Positions 63,426 through 64,000 of a stretch of 64,000 bases of DNA are shown here, in pieces. The position numbers and the translations under genes are program-made. Position 1 is the stretch's first letter. Each line of letters opens with the position of its first letter. The stretch is from positions 558,001-622,000 of the forward strand of contig CAJNAR010000149.1 of assembly GCA_905220665.1 (NCBI GenBank), in the 5' to 3' direction. The notes beneath the pieces are model-generated. The model was not told the DNA's origin, did no database searches, and worked only from the letters and a program-made list of their open reading frames with translations. The DNA is from Albugo candida (taxonomy: Eukaryota; Oomycota; Peronosporomycetes; Albuginales; Albuginaceae).

Positions 63426-64000
63426 TTTGCGTATAGAGCCGAACCAAGCTTTAAGTGTCCTTTTGTTTGATTGCCTCGAGAATATCCCTCTGGGCCTAGA
63501 TACGGTACAATGCTCATGTGCTATGCAGTTCAGCAGGTAACATTCATCATTTATGAAATAAGATTCAATAGGCATTCATATTGCAGAGTCAATTGTCAGT
63601 TGCCTTTACGTCAGTGTTCACCTTCTGAGATTGTGTGTCACCAAAAGCGCGCTATGGTCTGTACCGTAAAAGTATACCACGCTATCTGAACCCTCTGCAT
63701 AGTGGAAAAACAGAGACATTGTCGGCGAGTGAGAAGATGCGGTGCGGTGCACAGCAGCTAGAGCTAAAATAAAGGTTACGGTTCCAGCTTTTCACTGTAC
63801 TCTTATACTGCAACCAGGCTTCTGAACGGAGCGTTTTGTGCGTGGATTTCGAATAAAGCCATCCTAGAGATGCGGAAGCTTTGTTATTCCGTCAACATCA
63901 CAGCATATAGCAACTCTTAGTCTCTTCTTTCGGTGTCTTTTTCCTGCAAATAGATTTTATGATGTCTTTGACTAGTGAAGCACCATACAAGCAAGCCATT
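63426..64000. other. Right edge, no supported gene
   Basis: Short frames on both strands have no recognisable content. A possible 45-nt intron-like segment (GTAACATT...TTGCAG near 63538-63587) lies in a plus frame, so part of a further gene may begin here, but I cannot support it. Confidence 0.3.

Noticed and set aside
1..64000. tRNA and rRNA genes
   Set aside because: I saw no convincing cloverleaf or rRNA core by eye. The GGTTCGAA-like string near 44830 is a T-arm look-alike only. A covariance-model search would be needed to exclude tRNAs.
63426..64000. Possible LarC or LarE gene downstream of the LarB-like gene
   Set aside because: None of the frames shows the motifs I would expect for either protein.

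Overview
This window is nuclear DNA of a compact protist genome, and the gene content points to an oomycete. The evidence is many short introns (mostly 44-68 nt, often with a CTAAC-like branch site near the acceptor), tight gene spacing, a myosin with PDZ-like tail repeats, an oomycete-style cysteine-rich GPI-anchored wall protein, and Ty1/copia elements whose gag resembles those I associate with oomycetes. An Albugo-like white rust is my best guess, but that is inference from general impression and not from a marker gene.

Positions 1-33.8 kb are a dense gene island. In order it holds WRAP73 (minus, cut by the left edge), release factor eRF3, two unknown proteins, a large EF-hand/fibronectin-III protein, prefoldin subunit 4 (minus), CCT delta, a histidine-phosphatase protein (minus), a multi-pass membrane protein, a membrane-anchored purple acid phosphatase (minus), MCM6, an unknown acidic protein, a repeat-rich GPI protein, 3-mercaptopyruvate sulfurtransferase (minus, ten exons), a BMT5-like methyltransferase with a C2H2 finger (minus), a coiled-coil protein (minus), GABA transaminase, a DOT1-like methyltransferase and a NEK6/7-like kinase (minus). 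Genes are often 20-100 bp apart, and several pairs are divergent from very short shared promoters.

Positions 33.8-48.5 kb are a decayed repeat island. It holds a coiled-coil frame broken only by TAG codons, diverged tandem repeats with an embedded arginine-methyltransferase-like fragment, a 4.8-kb Ty1/copia element (TSD CTATG), a 2.8-kb internally deleted copia element (TSD CAAGT), and a broken gene of unknown family.

Positions 48.6-63.4 kb return to dense genes: a tryparedoxin-like protein, mitochondrial ribosomal protein uL22m, a PDZ-ZZ protein, MEMO1 (eight exons), DHTKD1 (single exon), a MYND-finger protein, a myosin, a possible PAS protein and an eight-exon LarB-like protein. The last 0.6 kb shows no gene I can support.

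Functional links: prefoldin subunit 4 and CCT delta act in the same cytosolic folding pathway and share a 79-bp divergent promoter. eRF3 carries overlapping PAM2-like motifs that suggest poly(A)-binding-protein contact. MST, DHTKD1 and GABA-T are amino-acid catabolism enzymes, probably mitochondrial. Exon structures were built by reading splice sites against remembered family motifs. For the multi-exon genes that are complete in the window, the summed exon lengths are divisible by three.
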